DNA of 59,561 nucleotides from Trichinella spiralis (Eukaryota > Nematoda > Enoplea > Trichinellida > Trichinellidae), in the NCBI GenBank assembly GCA_000181795.3, contig CM012954.1, positions 6,303,767 through 6,363,327 of the forward strand. Direction: 5' to 3'. How positions within the stretch are numbered: the first letter of the stretch is position 1; each line of letters starts with the position of its first letter. Shown here one piece after another: positions 42,875-55,746 of this stretch. The position numbers and the translations under genes are program-made. The notes beneath the pieces were generated by a model. That model searched no databases and was not told the DNA's origin. It was given only the letters and a program-made list of their open reading frames with translations.

Positions 42875-45800
42875 ATTCACACCAATCAAATACCGGTATT
42901 GTTGAAAATTATGCAAATTTTTTATATATGCGTGTGTATGATTTGGATATGTTTGTTTCTTTTTTTTAAAAATGCTTGTTGTTTTCAAATTAAAATTTTT
43001 TAATCAAGAAAAAGAAAAGGATATTTTTTTCTTCTACTTCTTCATTTACACTTGGTAAAATCAGAAACCCTGAACCACACCCGCAGTGATCAAAGCTAAA
43101 TAGGTCAAGGAGAGAAACGGAAAATATAGTTGGCTAATTTTCAATTGTAGCGTAACCGAAGCGACCGACGGTCACGGACATTGGCCGGAAGCCGCAGCCT
43201 GAGCACCTCTGAGATTTAACATCATCGTCAAATTTCATCGCACAACAACAACAACAACAACAGCACCAGCATTGTGCATAAAATTTGCATTGATATAATA
43301 ATTGTTCACTGAACCAACTATAAACCCTGTTGGTAAAATGAAAATATTTCCGGCTTGAGAAAATATACCTTTTCAACTGCTTTCAACCCAACACATACAT
43401 GCGCAGCTTTTCCTGTACCATATTTATATAATTTGCCGCCTTGGTTGTATTATTACAAACATGCTACGTCATCTTTTTTAAAGGATATTATTTTAACGAA
43501 GTAGATTTTCATCTTTTTTTTGTTTTTAAATATCTTCTACAATGCCACATTTACAAACATGCGTGTATGTGTGGAATTTTGAAAATACAGAAAAAAACTA
43601 GCAAATAAATGTTTGAAATGAAATATTCTCGAAAAGATTCGTACAATATAAATAAATTACAAGTTCCATAAATAAATTATATATTATAAGTTAGAAAAAT
43701 CAAAAATTTCAAAAATTGTCACGCTTGCGAAAGTTGAAATCATTTTTCATTCAATGTATAATAAAGATTGTTCTAATGCTGATGTTGTGAAAAATAGGAA
43801 AAATTAATATTTCAAAAATGGAAATATATTATGTTTTTAAATTTTCATTTGCATTTGAAGTTGATCAAGAAAATTGCAATTTTTCAAACAAGCATATTTT
43901 TGTTTTCTTTATATCAATCAATGACGCGTGCAGGTAGTAGGTAGGTGAGTGGGTAGGTTGGTGTATACTTGATGCAGCGTCAAAGCAGGCAAAAGGGGGT
44001 TAAATAAGATAACCGGGGAACCAGCTGACCGTTCGTTCAGAAAAACCAGGTGTGAAAGCAGGAAAGGAAATCAACAGTAGTGGACAGAATGACCACAGAC
44101 GCGCACAGCTGTGTCATTTTAGCCAATAAGCAAGCGGCCACTGTTGTTGACAACCGAGCGGTCAGTCGTGGTCAGCAGTGGAATTGGCATTGTCGACTTT
44201 TTGTCGGTCGCGCTTCCTTGCCTTCTACTTATTGCCTTGCTTGACCACCGGTCAAGTGAACAAATAGCCTTCGAACCTATTTGATAACTGATAACAAAAC
44301 ATTCAACTCTGACTGACCGATGACCAGACTAAGGCAATTTCCCCTTTCCAAAAATCACTGCTCAAAACAATTGAACCCAATCTATACAGCCAGCCCCAAA
44401 GCTTACGTATTGTAATAAATGGTAATAATCAAAAAATAAAAATTATTTCTTTCATAACTTTGCATTACAAATTACTGTGCTTTGTAACATCAGATTAAAG
44501 GAAAAATAAAGATGATTCAGTGAATTTATCTACCACGTCAACAATCAATAAATGATGTGTCACCGTTTAATTCGAACAATGCAAAATATTTTTCAAACTT
44601 CTCAACTCTGATCTCAAACTGTTGATAACAATACAAACCCCGCCCTTGTTCTTTTATTCAACAAATATATGTATATATACATAATTATACTCGTTATCAA
44701 CAAATGTATTTTATTTAAAAGAAAAACAGCATCATAATTTGTTCTTACTTTAAGTGATTTTTTAAAATAAGCCTTCGATAAATAATTGTTTCAAAAATTA
44801 ATTACAAATTACAAAAAACATCAAAAGTCCGTGAAATACATAAAAACATAATTTATGTAGTGTGCGCATAAAAAAATGGGCCAAATGAAGCAATGACGTC
44901 TCACCAGGGTGTAATTTGGAATAAAAATTTCAAAAACAATCAATTGGTTGTGCATTTTTTAAATATAAGAAAAAAACAAAAGGTCGAATTCAACTGACAA
45001 GTTTGTTACAGCATATGAACAGACAGATGAAATCAGTAATTAATTAATTTAAAAAATAATAATTCAATCTGCTTTTTCTGAAGTGCAAATGTGAAAGCAT
45101 TTATTCACCTTTTAAACTTGTAAATCATTTTTATAAATAAATATGAAAATTTCAAAACTGAAAAAACGGTCATTTTAAAATTCGTCGGTTGTTTCAATGA
45201 GAGATGATAAGAATTATAAACATATTGATACAAAATAAATAAATACATCCAATAATACTTATTCTTACTTTCAGGTGAATATTATTAATCGTTTCGTCAC
45301 AACACTTTTACATATGAAATACAAGACAGTTGTGGAAATGTTGTTCACGAATAGAGAAATTGTATATTTAAGGCTTGATGAAAATAATTTGAATGAATTA
45401 CCCAAAAAAATTATCCATATTTTAAACTAAATTAAAACATTATTTTCCGTTCATTTTCTAATTCATTGTGACACCTCTTACGCAAATTTCATTCTAAATG
45501 ACGAACATAGCGCTATGAAAAACTTTATCACTGACGTAAAAGCAACCAATTTCGTCAAACTTCTGAACATACTGCGACAATACATTTATGAAATTTCCAC
45601 ATGCGAGTACAATTATTCAACTCTAGTTTTTGTAAACTATTTGTTATTTTAAAAAAAATTACATAACGGAAGTATTCAATTAATAATCAACCAACACAGT
45701 TAACAATGAATGGAGGAAATTTGAATTCGATGTGTTAACAAAAAAAGTTCTATTTTAAAATAATAATAATAATAATCTCATCCACAAGAAAAAATTGTAC

Positions 45801-46259
45801 AAACTAAACGTGCTAATAATATGAGGTCAGTGTGGCTGGATTACAGAATCGCAAAATGATTGAGACTTCTGAAATTGATTTTGACCTTACGACATCTAAT
45901 GTGCTACCTTGACAGAAGAACAAAGCCAGCTGGCCCTAATCTGGCAAAAAACAACTGACCCAATGCTCTTGTCTTATAATATATTATTAGCTGACCTGAT
46001 TGGCGATTAGAGAATAAGTCACTAATTTGTACCGATGCTATATGCATAAATAAATTATCACACTAAACTGTTTCCTTTCTGAATATCACTCCAGAATTTA
46101 TTTGTTTAAATATCACAATTTAAATAAATTAACTTTAAAGTTATGAATAAAAAAATTTTCTACATTTTAAACCAAACTAAAATTTTAAAGTAATCGAGGC
46201 AATTTAAAAAGACGTTCATCTACTGGTGACAGTGTAATATTTGGTTGTTAGTAGTCACG
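42875..46259. other. intergenic region with GC-rich blocks
   Basis: Two blocks stand out from AT-rich surroundings. One at about 43138-43215 is GC-rich with open frames on both strands. The other, at about 43920-44400, carries CAGCTG E-boxes (near 44020 and 44105) and a GGTAGGT-type repeat at about 43935-43960. The rest (44400-46250) is AT-rich without a supported gene. Confidence 0.45.
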
Positions 46260-47998
46260 ATGGTGAATGTAGTTTTTTACTTTTGTCTGATAAATTCATT
46301 TTTAATTTTCAACACTGCCATTAAACAGCATACTATTCAAGTGGAACGTGATGTTTACTTATTTAATCGTTATCACGAATGCCTGCGTCGAAGAGGAACT
46401 ACAGCGAAAACTTTGAACGCGGTTCCACCGGAACATATTGCTGCACTCGGTGATACCATAATCAGCTTGGATTGCAGACCATGGTAAGGGATTGTTTGAA
46501 ACAAAATTATCAAAAAATCTTATTACTTATTGTTATTATTATTAGTCCACACCCTCGTCTCAAGGAGAACAGAAAATTTTGGTTCTATCGACGTTGGTCT
46601 GAAGATGACATTGTCGATGTGCCGTTGTCAAGTGCCGGCTATTCAGATCAAGGTTTCGTATTAACCGAAAATTACAGATTACTGCTTGTGGATGTCAATC
46701 AAGAACGACACGGTGGTGAATATATCTGCGTTGACATGGACGGTCATCCACAATCTATTTATTATCTTGAAATTATAAACAATTTGAATGTAAAAATTGT
46801 AAGTGATCATTTCCCATCATTATGCATGAATCGGTAGAGGAAAAAGAAATTACATTTCTACATTTCAGTACAGCCCAGGAGAATATAAATCTACAGTATA
46901 CGACAGAGAAATTTTACTTCGAGAAGGCCCAGTGAACGTTGTCACCCAATGGTCAACATGGACGTCGTGCAACAAATGTGAACTTGGCGAACGTAGGCGT
47001 TACGGAGAATGTCTGATAAAAGTAAGTTTAGACACTAGAAACTGGTTTACACAGACGGAGAGGAGAAATTATTTTTTTCCCTCCGAATTTCAAACGCGAC
47101 CTGATTGAAACACAACAAACCCGAAGAGAATAGAATAAAAATTAAAAAAATTTTTTTCACTTACATTTTTGCGTCGCATTTTGAAATTTCCCGCGCTTTC
47201 AGCCGACGGACAATATGACATCAATACGTGATTCACGTCTGCGGACGTTGTTGTCCATTTTTCCCGGTGGAGTATCGTGCAACAGTGCTTGGCTTCCGGA
47301 ATGGTTGAAAATGAAACGCCAAGTACAACGGCCAATGTTGATCGACACGATGTATTGTGCGGTAGATGATGATGAGATTTTCTTTAAAATTAAAAACCAC
47401 TGAATTAATTATCTACAGATTGACTGTATACCGCCTGAGAAAGATCATGATATTACCGAAATGGACGAAAATGGACGCATTTCAGTTGTAGAGCACGTGA
47501 AAGCCGGCTTTTATTCACTTCGAGAACAGTTGCCACCTTTGCCCAAGCCGGTGATACGCCAAGTGCAACAAGTCGACGAAGGCGCATCTCTATCACTATA
47601 CTGTCCACAGTAAACAATCTGATATCAATTTATTTCTCCAAAAATTCAAATTTTCATTCTTCAGTGGAAATGAAGCAGTTTATTGGCAACGGGATGATGT
47701 TTTCATGCCATCCGCAATTTTGGCCAGCTATACAAACGGTAGAGCGTTCATAGACGAACAGAATAATTTGGTTTTCACATCTGCCCACAGTCAAGACAGC
47801 GGTTTTTACAGTTGTTGGCGTTACGACGGCTTACTATTGTTGAGCAGTCGGCTTTATGTGGTCGATCCGGAACAAATGGCGGCGATGAAAAGAGCAACCA
47901 TCGGCGCTGGAAGTGTCATCTTTTTCACTTTTACACTGATCATGATTTGCAGTTATAGAAGATCGTCGGCAATGAAATTGAACAAACACGGCACTTGA
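46260..47998 (+). CDS. FAM187-like immunoglobulin-domain type I membrane protein, 6 exons, 437 aa
   Basis: Exons are 46260-46483, 46546-46798, 46869-47021, 47203-47361, 47419-47609 and 47665-47998 (1314 nt, phases closed). The start ATG is followed by a signal peptide (VVFYFCLINSFLIFNTA), and an AG lies 8 nt before it. Two Ig-like folds are visible by their cysteines and the DxGxYxC-type motif: ISLDC...HGGEYICVD in the first, and LSLYC...QDSGFYSCW in the second. Between them lies a short thrombospondin-like segment (WSTWTSCNKCELGERRR), a feature I associate with FAM187. A transmembrane helix (GSVIFFTFTLIMIC) and a short basic tail end the protein. Ligand and function are unknown. FAM187 membership is my recognition from architecture; a generic Ig cell-surface protein is the alternative. 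Confidence 0.75.
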
Positions 47999-48219
47999 AA
48001 CAGCCAACACGCCACCAGTTGAGCACTCCCTTACGCACCAATTTAACCCAACACGGTTAATTAATTCCTCGACACCTTACAGACTTGAAGACCAGTTTTA
48101 CCAGGCGCGAAGACATTTGTACTTGAAAATTTATACGTAACAAAATTAGGTCATTTCATTTTAAATTTCGTTTTGAACAAATCCACGTTTATCATGTTCA
48201 CTGTATAGGTTTCATAGCA

Positions 48220-48225
48220 AATAAA
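48220..48225 (+). terminator. polyadenylation signal of the FAM187-like gene
   Basis: AATAAA lies 222 nt after the stop codon, followed by a T-rich stretch. Confidence 0.5.
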
Positions 48226-49018
48226 TCTCTTTTTTGGGATGTAAAAGGCTTTTTAATTAAAAAAAATTACGTAAAATTAATAATTAAAACAAAATAAATT
48301 ATCAGCAACTTTTGGATAAAATCATCCATAAATTGAAAAGCATTCATAAAACACATTCAATGATACAATATTTATTACAATTTAATGTTACATTCATAAT
48401 TAGAATTAACTGCTAATAGAATAGAAGAAAAACATTTGGCTTACGTAAATCGATTCAAAAGTTATACTTTTTTTTACAAATCAGTAAATCTACGATAATA
48501 AGTACAATGTATTTTCATTAATAACTGAAAAGTTTGACAATTACTGAAAAGAAATGACAATTTGAAATATGAAATTTATAACCTTATAAGTAAAACATTT
48601 CGACGGTAGAAAAACTATTTTTTAAATTTATCAATTCTAAAATTAGTTAAATACATTAATTATTAGCTGGCAAATCTGCATCACGAATCTCACGATAACA
48701 ATTACAGTATACTTTTACAAGTTAACAGTTTGTTTTCTTTCATCAGAAGCCTTGATTTAATATTAAAATATAAATAAAATTAAATAATTATTTTAAAAGG
48801 TTTACAATATAATTAAAAAAACAAAATATTAGAAATCAACTAAAGATGGAACACATCAAAAAAGTAGGTTGATATATTGCTTACTGTACTTCTCTACGTT
48901 CAGTTTGCGTTAGTGTTAATTGGTAAAGCGTGTCGGAGTTGGAATCATTGCCATTTTTTTAGTTTGTTTAACATTTTGTTCAAGTATTTCATATCCACGC
49001 GCAGAATAATCTTTAAAA
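48226..49018. other. intergenic region, AT-rich
   Basis: No gene is seen. A CGCGCAG acceptor-like site at 49002-49004 lies 14 nt before the SPT5 start codon. Confidence 0.5.
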
Positions 49019-52000
49019 ATGTCGGAAGATTCTGACGTTGATTATCCTGAAAGTGGAGTCGATGCGGAAGATATTCACGAAGAAGAATCTGTAAGTTGGT
49101 GTATAAATAAAATGCATTTTATTTGTTATTAATTGCAATGTTATATTCATTTAGTTATCTGATCACGAGCAGGTCAGTAAACGTCGTTCAAAAGATCGTT
49201 CTAAATGGCGGAAAAAGAAGTATAGCGATGATGATGATGATGATGACGATGACGAGGTGCTTTTCTAAAATTGTATTGTTTTTCATACGAATGAACGTTT
49301 CTATTTTGCAATGTAAGGAATATGACGACGAAGAGGAAGATGAACAACCTAAGAAAAAACGATTTGGTGCAGCCAGGGAATTTTTTCTTGACGAAGTAGA
49401 AGTAGATGACGATGACGAAGAAGAATTGGTAATAATAAATTTTATATTTTCTTCAAGTATTTTTGTAATGTAATGTTCCTGTTATGTTTAGCCCGAAGAA
49501 GGAATGGAAGACGAGGCACGAGAAGCTGAAGAAGCTTTAGCTGCTGCCAGGCTGTATGAAAGGCGTAGACACCGTGCTCAAATTTGGAAGTAAACTTTAT
49601 CATGATAAAAGCTTTGAAAAAGTTGAAACAATAACGTTCATTATGCGATCGATTTAAGAGATATGACCGAAGATGAAATAAACCAGTACTTCAAGAATAA
49701 ATACAGTCGAAGTTATAATACTTCTGCTTCAATTGACGAGAGCATCTATGATGATATAACACAAAAAGGGCTTTTGCCTTGTGCGTCGTAAGTGAATGGA
49801 ATTTTAGTCTTTATATTTACTAGTGCTTAAAAAAATTTTTTAAATAAAATTTGATAATTTTTAAATTTTAAGGGATCCCAATTTGTGGTATATCAAATGT
49901 CGTATTGGCGAAGAAAAGACAACAGGCATGCTTTTAATGCGTAAATTTCTTGCCTATCAAAATACTGAGAATGTAAGTTTATGCTATTTCGTTATTTTGT
50001 TCGATGAGTCATTTTCGTTTTTGTTTTAGCCTTTGCTTATCAAATCGATTATTGTCAAAGAAGGTTTGAAAGGCATGATTTATATTGAAGCTTACAAAAT
50101 GCCTCATGTGATGAGAGCTATTGAAGGAGTTTCTACATTATACAAAAATAATGTTCGCGTGAGTTTCTTTATTTATGTTTTCAGTTTATTTTGTTTAACA
50201 GTGTGCACTGTTTATATATATATAACTAACTCTGTAATTTTAAGATGGTCCCAATAAAAGAAACGCCCGATGTATTTAAAGTTATCAAAGATACATCTGC
50301 TCTAAAGCCAGGCGTGTTCGTTCGTGTAAAGCGTTCAGTTTACAAAGATGATATAGCACAGGTAAAATCAAAATTGTTTTCTGCCATTACTGAATAAGGT
50401 AATGACAGTATTTTTAATGGAACTGGTAACAGTAACTTGCTTGTGTTGCAATATTTATTGATTTTCAAGTTTGAATTGTCTGAATACAATTGATTAAAAA
50501 GTTTGTTTGAATGCTGTATTCTTTTATTTAAGTAGTACGATAAAAAATTCTTAGTAAGATATTCACTTCTGCAATTGCAATTGCGGAGCGTTGTTGTGAC
50601 AAGTTGGATAAGAAAGTACTAGTTTGAAAATGTTATTAGCATATACAGTTTTAAGATTACATTATAAAATTTTATTCCAATGTTTATTGTGGAAATGTAT
50701 TTTATTTTTAGGTTGATTGGGTAGATTTATCTCAAAAGTCAATACATTTAAAGTTGATTCCCAGGATCGACTATACTCGAATGCGCGGTGCAATGCGCTC
50801 TGCAGTAATATTAAAAAAAATTTTGATCTAATCATGCATTAAGCAACTTAATTTTCAGGGAGAGACGGATGCACCCAAGAAACGTAAAGCACGACCACCA
50901 GCAAAGCTTTTTGACTTGGACGCTGTGCGGTATTTATTTATTTATTTATTTATTTCGAATTGTTTATCGTTTTAGCTAATTTTCTATTATTCTGTTTTAG
51001 AGCAATTGGTGGAGAAGTTGGTAAAGATGGTGAATTTTACGTATTTGAAGGCAATCGTTATAGTCGACAAGGATTTTTGTACAAATCAATGGCAATTAGT
51101 GCAGTTGTAAGAGAATTGTTGTAATAAATTTTTTTTAGTTGTATAGATTTTGTCTAATATGACAGGAAGCGAATAACGTGAAGCCGAGTTTGGCAGAATT
51201 AGAGAAATTTCAAGTTGGAGTTGATGATTTAAAATCGGAATGTATGAATGTTATGTTTATACATGAATATAATATATATTTTTTAATTATATTCTTTAAT
51301 TGATTTAGTAGCGAATACGTTGGTTAGAGAACAGCATGGTCAGTTTGTTACTGGAGATGTAGTAGAAGTGGTGGAAGGTGAACTTTCGAATTTGCGTGGT
51401 AAAGTGACTAGTGTTGATGGAGATACGATTCACGTACAAACTGCAATACCGGAATTAAAAGTTGATTATATTTTTTTCTTATTTTATTTTATGCTAATGC
51501 ATGTTGTATTTTTCAGGGTACACTAAAATTTAATGCACATGAATTGCGAAAGCATTTCGTAGTTGGCGATCATGTGAAAGTGATTTCCGGTCGATATGAA
51601 GGCGATACAGGCTTAATTGTTTCTGTCAACTCAAATTATGTGATTTTGATGACTGACTTGAGCATGTCTGAAGTAATAATCATTTATTATTAATTGTTCA
51701 TATATTTTTTATGTATATGTTTTTCATTTCAGATACAAGTTTTGCCAAAAGATGTTCAACTGTGCCGTGATGTGTCTACAGGTGTTCATTCCAGTGGCAC
51801 TTTTCAATATCATGATTTGGTGATGATTGATGCAGAGACTGTTGGTGTTATTGTGCAAATGGAGCGTGAATATCTTCATGTTTTAAATCAGAATGGCAAA
51901 GTGAGATTGTTCATCGTCATCATTATTATTATTATTAAAATTTTCTTTGATATATGAAGGTGGTACGCATGAAGCATCAATCTTTATATGGAAAGAAAAG

Positions 52001-54079
52001 TTCAAAATACGCTGTTGCGCTAGATTGTGAAGGGAACAATATTGGAGTAGGTGATGTGTTGAAAGTTATTGACGGTCCAAATAAGGTTTGTTTAGCAATT
52101 TCATTTGAATGACAAAGTTATTAAAGAATTGATAATATTTCATTTGTACTGTAGGGTTTACAAGGCGAAGTGAAGCATCTGTACCGATCATACTTGTTTA
52201 TGTATTCGACAACTCATCATAAAGATGGCGGCATGTTTGTTTGTAGAGCTCGTCATGTGTTAACACTTGGTTTGAATACTTTCGGTGAAGAAGGAAGAAA
52301 AGAATATTGTAAAATAAATAATTATTTTATTTGTTGAAATTGTTTTCTTAATAATTTCAATATAGCATCTTCTCCTCGGGGCGTACTTCGTAGCCCTATG
52401 CATCCTAGTGGCGGCGGTGCTGCGGCACGTGGCCAAATGTCGACACCATATTACATTGGACGTGGGCGTGTCTGTCGCGACTACGGTGCCATTGGCAAGA
52501 GTGTTAGAATTATCAAAGGACCGATGAAAGGTTATCACGGAATGGTTAAAGACGCTACAGAATCTACTGCACAGGTTGAATTGCATGCTACATGTAAAAC
52601 AATTAGTGTGGAACGAAGTCATTTGGAAGTGTTGAGGTGTGTTTTTGAATTATATTATTTTTAAATATTGTTTTGAATGCGCAAACTGATTGATCGGTCT
52701 TTTTAAAGTGGTAATGGTGAACCTTCGCAAGCGTTTCAACCATACAAGTCTATGCGACCACCAGATGGCAGTCAAACTCCCTATGCTGACATGGGCAAAA
52801 CACCAAGATATGGTCCTCACACTCCAATGTATGGCTCGCAAACGCCAATGCACGAAGGCGGTCGGACCCCATATTACGGGAGTCAAACACCAATGCACGA
52901 CGGTAGCCGAACTCCGAGTCATGCCAACGCTTGGGATCCAACTGTTCCAAATACGCCAGCTAGGTATGTGAAAAAAAATGCTTCCACAGACATCTAACAT
53001 TTGCTATTGCTATTTCAGACGTGGTATACCTGATGATGACTTTGAATATGAGGCAAGTCCGGTGACAAAATATGGAGGACCGGCATCGGTTAGCCCAGCT
53101 ACTCCTGGGTACTCTGTTGACACTCCATTAGGTTTGTTATTTTCTTTTTTTTAAATGAATTTTTATGAAAATTTAATTTGTAATTTTTTGTTAGGTGTTC
53201 CTTATACTCCGGGCGACTTGTTCTCTGAAAATAGCAGTCCATTCTTGATGCAGTCGGCAAATAGTCCTTTATTGGGATCCTATGCTGGAAGTTCTGTTGG
53301 CGAAAGTAAAAGATTATATTTTATGGAAATTTATTTTAGGAAATTGAATTTTTATTTATTATTATTTCAGGTCCATCATTGCAACCAAGCACTAGCGGAT
53401 TGTCACTTTTCAGTACAGGTTCTCGTACTTCATTGTCAACTCCTTCTTCGTCGATTACTTCTGATTCTCCAAAACTAAGTAAAACGGATATGATTTGTTT
53501 GTTTCTTTGTTCTGCATATAAAGATTTTTCTGTTTCTACAGGTTTTGACGGAAATCTTGGCGAATGGGTAGAGCCAAACATGGAAGTTGTGATTCGCGAT
53601 TATCCTGTCGATCGGATGCTCAATGGTCGCGTTGGAGTGGTGCAAGCTGTCACGGTAATATCTACATATGTTGAATAAATTTGTCGAGTATTTATTTGTA
53701 AAGTTGTTTCACTTATTGTTTCAGGGAGATTCGTGCACAATATTCATTCCATCTCTGGAGAAAGCTGTTTCAGTTTACGTTGAGCATCTTGAACCATCAA
53801 AGCCGTTGCAAGGAGACAAGGTAAAAAATAATTTAAAAATAAAACAGTGTCAGTCAGTTAAGTTTTTTTAAAAATGACAGAAGGGTTTCAGCATTTACTG
53901 TTGGCATCTTTTTCTAAAAATTACATTTACATTTACAGTTGTGTTAGAGTATGGAAATGATGTTTTTTATATTAATATCAGTGAGATAATGAATGCACAA
54001 AGAACTTCTTGATATTATTTGTGCAGCTGTTTTTCATTTACTTGGGTAAAGTATGAGAAAATAATCTACTAGTTAACCT

Positions 54080-54110
<31 letters not shown>

Positions 54111-55132
54111 AATGGGAAATTAGATTTGCTGTTAGCTGATTCTTTTGCTAGATTAAATAATTTTTGAAATTTCAAAAGTGTGGCATCTGTAAACATAAAT
54201 TTTTCATTATATATTATAAAAGTTATTTCCTTATTTCATTAAAGATCATTTATTAAATATACTGAAGCATATTTGAAATAATTTGAATAGATTGACATTC
54301 TATTTAACGTCACATTTATTTATTTATCGAAAAAGTGATGTGAAATATGAGATTTTTTCAGTACTGACATGTTGATATAGGTTTATTGAAAAGCCTGTTA
54401 AGAGTAAAGTAAATAAATATAATGCTATGACAGCTTGTTGATGAACGTTCTTTTTGATGCATGCTTTTGCATTTAAGCTTTCTGACGCATTAGTTATTGC
54501 AGAAATAGTTTTGATTGGGCGTTGCGTAATGATTTTGAAAAGTATTTCATAAGTGAATTAAGAGGTGTATAATTTGTTAATTTTTATTGTCATTTTTCCA
54601 TATATACATATATGCGAGCTGAGAGGAAAAATTTTGCCGCTTGAACTGGCGAAGAATAAATAGGTTGCTTTTTGTGTATGGATATATGATCATTATTTAA
54701 TGCCGTTTGGCTATAATATTCTGCTTATTCGATTCCCTTGAGTACTTTGCATTTACACTTTGATCGATATCTCTGAACCACACGTGATCCTTTTTTTGGT
54801 CGGTTTGCACCACTATTTATCTAACTGATGCTGTTATTGATTGCATATTAATTTTTTTCTTTATTATACAACTATTATTTTGTTGAGAATTTGTTTTTAA
54901 AATTTTGTTTTGCATATATGATTTTTTAATTGTTTATTTATAAGAGATTTGTTGTTGTTTAAATGCTTAATTATGCGGACTGAATTTTTTTCAGGTTAAA
55001 ATTATTCGTGGTGAAGATGTTGATTCTACTGGATTGGTAATCTCAATTGACGGAGTCGAAGGAGTGGTGAAGACGGATTCAGATGAAATTCGTTTGGTCA
55101 ATATGGCCTTCTTGTGTAAAATGGTCTCTTAA
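49019..55132 (+). CDS. SUPT5H: transcription elongation factor SPT5 (DSIF large subunit), 25 exons, 1054 aa
   Basis: SPT5 pairs with SPT4 as DSIF and controls RNA polymerase II pausing and elongation. Exons: 49019-49090, 49155-49256, 49318-49428, 49492-49589, 49659-49787, 49873-49972, 50030-50158, 50245-50361, 50712-50804, 50859-50929, 51001-51106, 51166-51241, 51309-51460, 51517-51672, 51733-51900, 51960-52085, 52155-52308, 52366-52636, 52709-52963, 53019-53131, 53195-53305, 53371-53478, 53542-53654, 53725-53820, 54995-55132; 3165 nt, phases closed. Seen: acidic N-terminus; NGN domain ([17 protein letters not shown]); KOW domains ([39 protein letters not shown]); threonine-proline CTR repeats at about 745-829 ([13 protein letters not shown]), targets of P-TEFb in other animals; and a last KOW ending [11 protein letters not shown]. 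Length is close to human (1087). The final intron is unusually long (1174 nt). Confidence 0.97.
53821..54994 (+). other. last SPT5 intron (1.17 kb)
   Basis: This is by far the longest intron of the gene: most are 52-95 nt and the next largest, intron 8, is 350 nt. It has GTAAAA and TTTTTTTCAG ends, contains a TA microsatellite at about 54079-54108, and shows no protein-like frame. Confidence 0.8.
54079..54108. repeat. (TA)n microsatellite
   Basis: A TA run passing into TATG units, inside the last SPT5 intron. Confidence 0.8.
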
Positions 55133-55651
55133 TCTGCTTGTTCTACACAGTCATTATGATGAAATGAAGAAGTAAAGAAGCAAACTGGGCACATTCGAAC
55201 TTCAGCGTAATATGCACTTGTTTGAATATTTTCTTTTTCTTATTCTGTTCCTTTAATAGTTTTATTGCTATTGTACCATTTACCCTGATCATTGTTGATC
55301 ATTATATTACTCTCATGTATATGGCTAATTACCCTTTTCTATTAATGTAATTCATATCTGCTTATTTAAAATTTAGTAAATATTAAATGCAAATAATGTT
55401 TGGTTATTGTAGCTATTCCGCGCACTATTGTGCAATATTTACTTCAGAAAATGGATAATTGCAGTAATTTTTATTGTATAATGAAACAGAAAAATTAATC
55501 CAGACGATGACGGCATGGTCGGTAAACTTTTTATTGCAGAAATATGGAGAAAATGAAAAAAATTGTGAAGAAATTTGAGTAAGACAAAATTGTTTCAGTT
55601 ACAATTATATTTTTACATGTTGCGTGGATTTAAGGTGTACATTTGTATGCA

Positions 55652-55689
<38 letters not shown>

Positions 55690-55746
55690 GTCTAAATGAC
55701 ACCAGATAAGAGATGGAATGACAGCAAATAGAAATTCAATTATCCG
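55133..55746. other. SPT5 3' flank
   Basis: The flank is AT-rich. ATTAAA at 55382-55387 is a possible variant polyadenylation signal; no AATAAA is evident. A GT microsatellite occupies the end of the stretch. Confidence 0.4.
55651..55689. repeat. (GT)n microsatellite
   Basis: About 18 TG/GT units with a single C interruption, downstream of SPT5. Confidence 0.85.

Noticed and set aside
43134-43376. Possible RFamide-like neuropeptide (VGRFG in the minus frame)
   Set aside because: No signal peptide, no dibasic cleavage site after the glycine, and only one copy.
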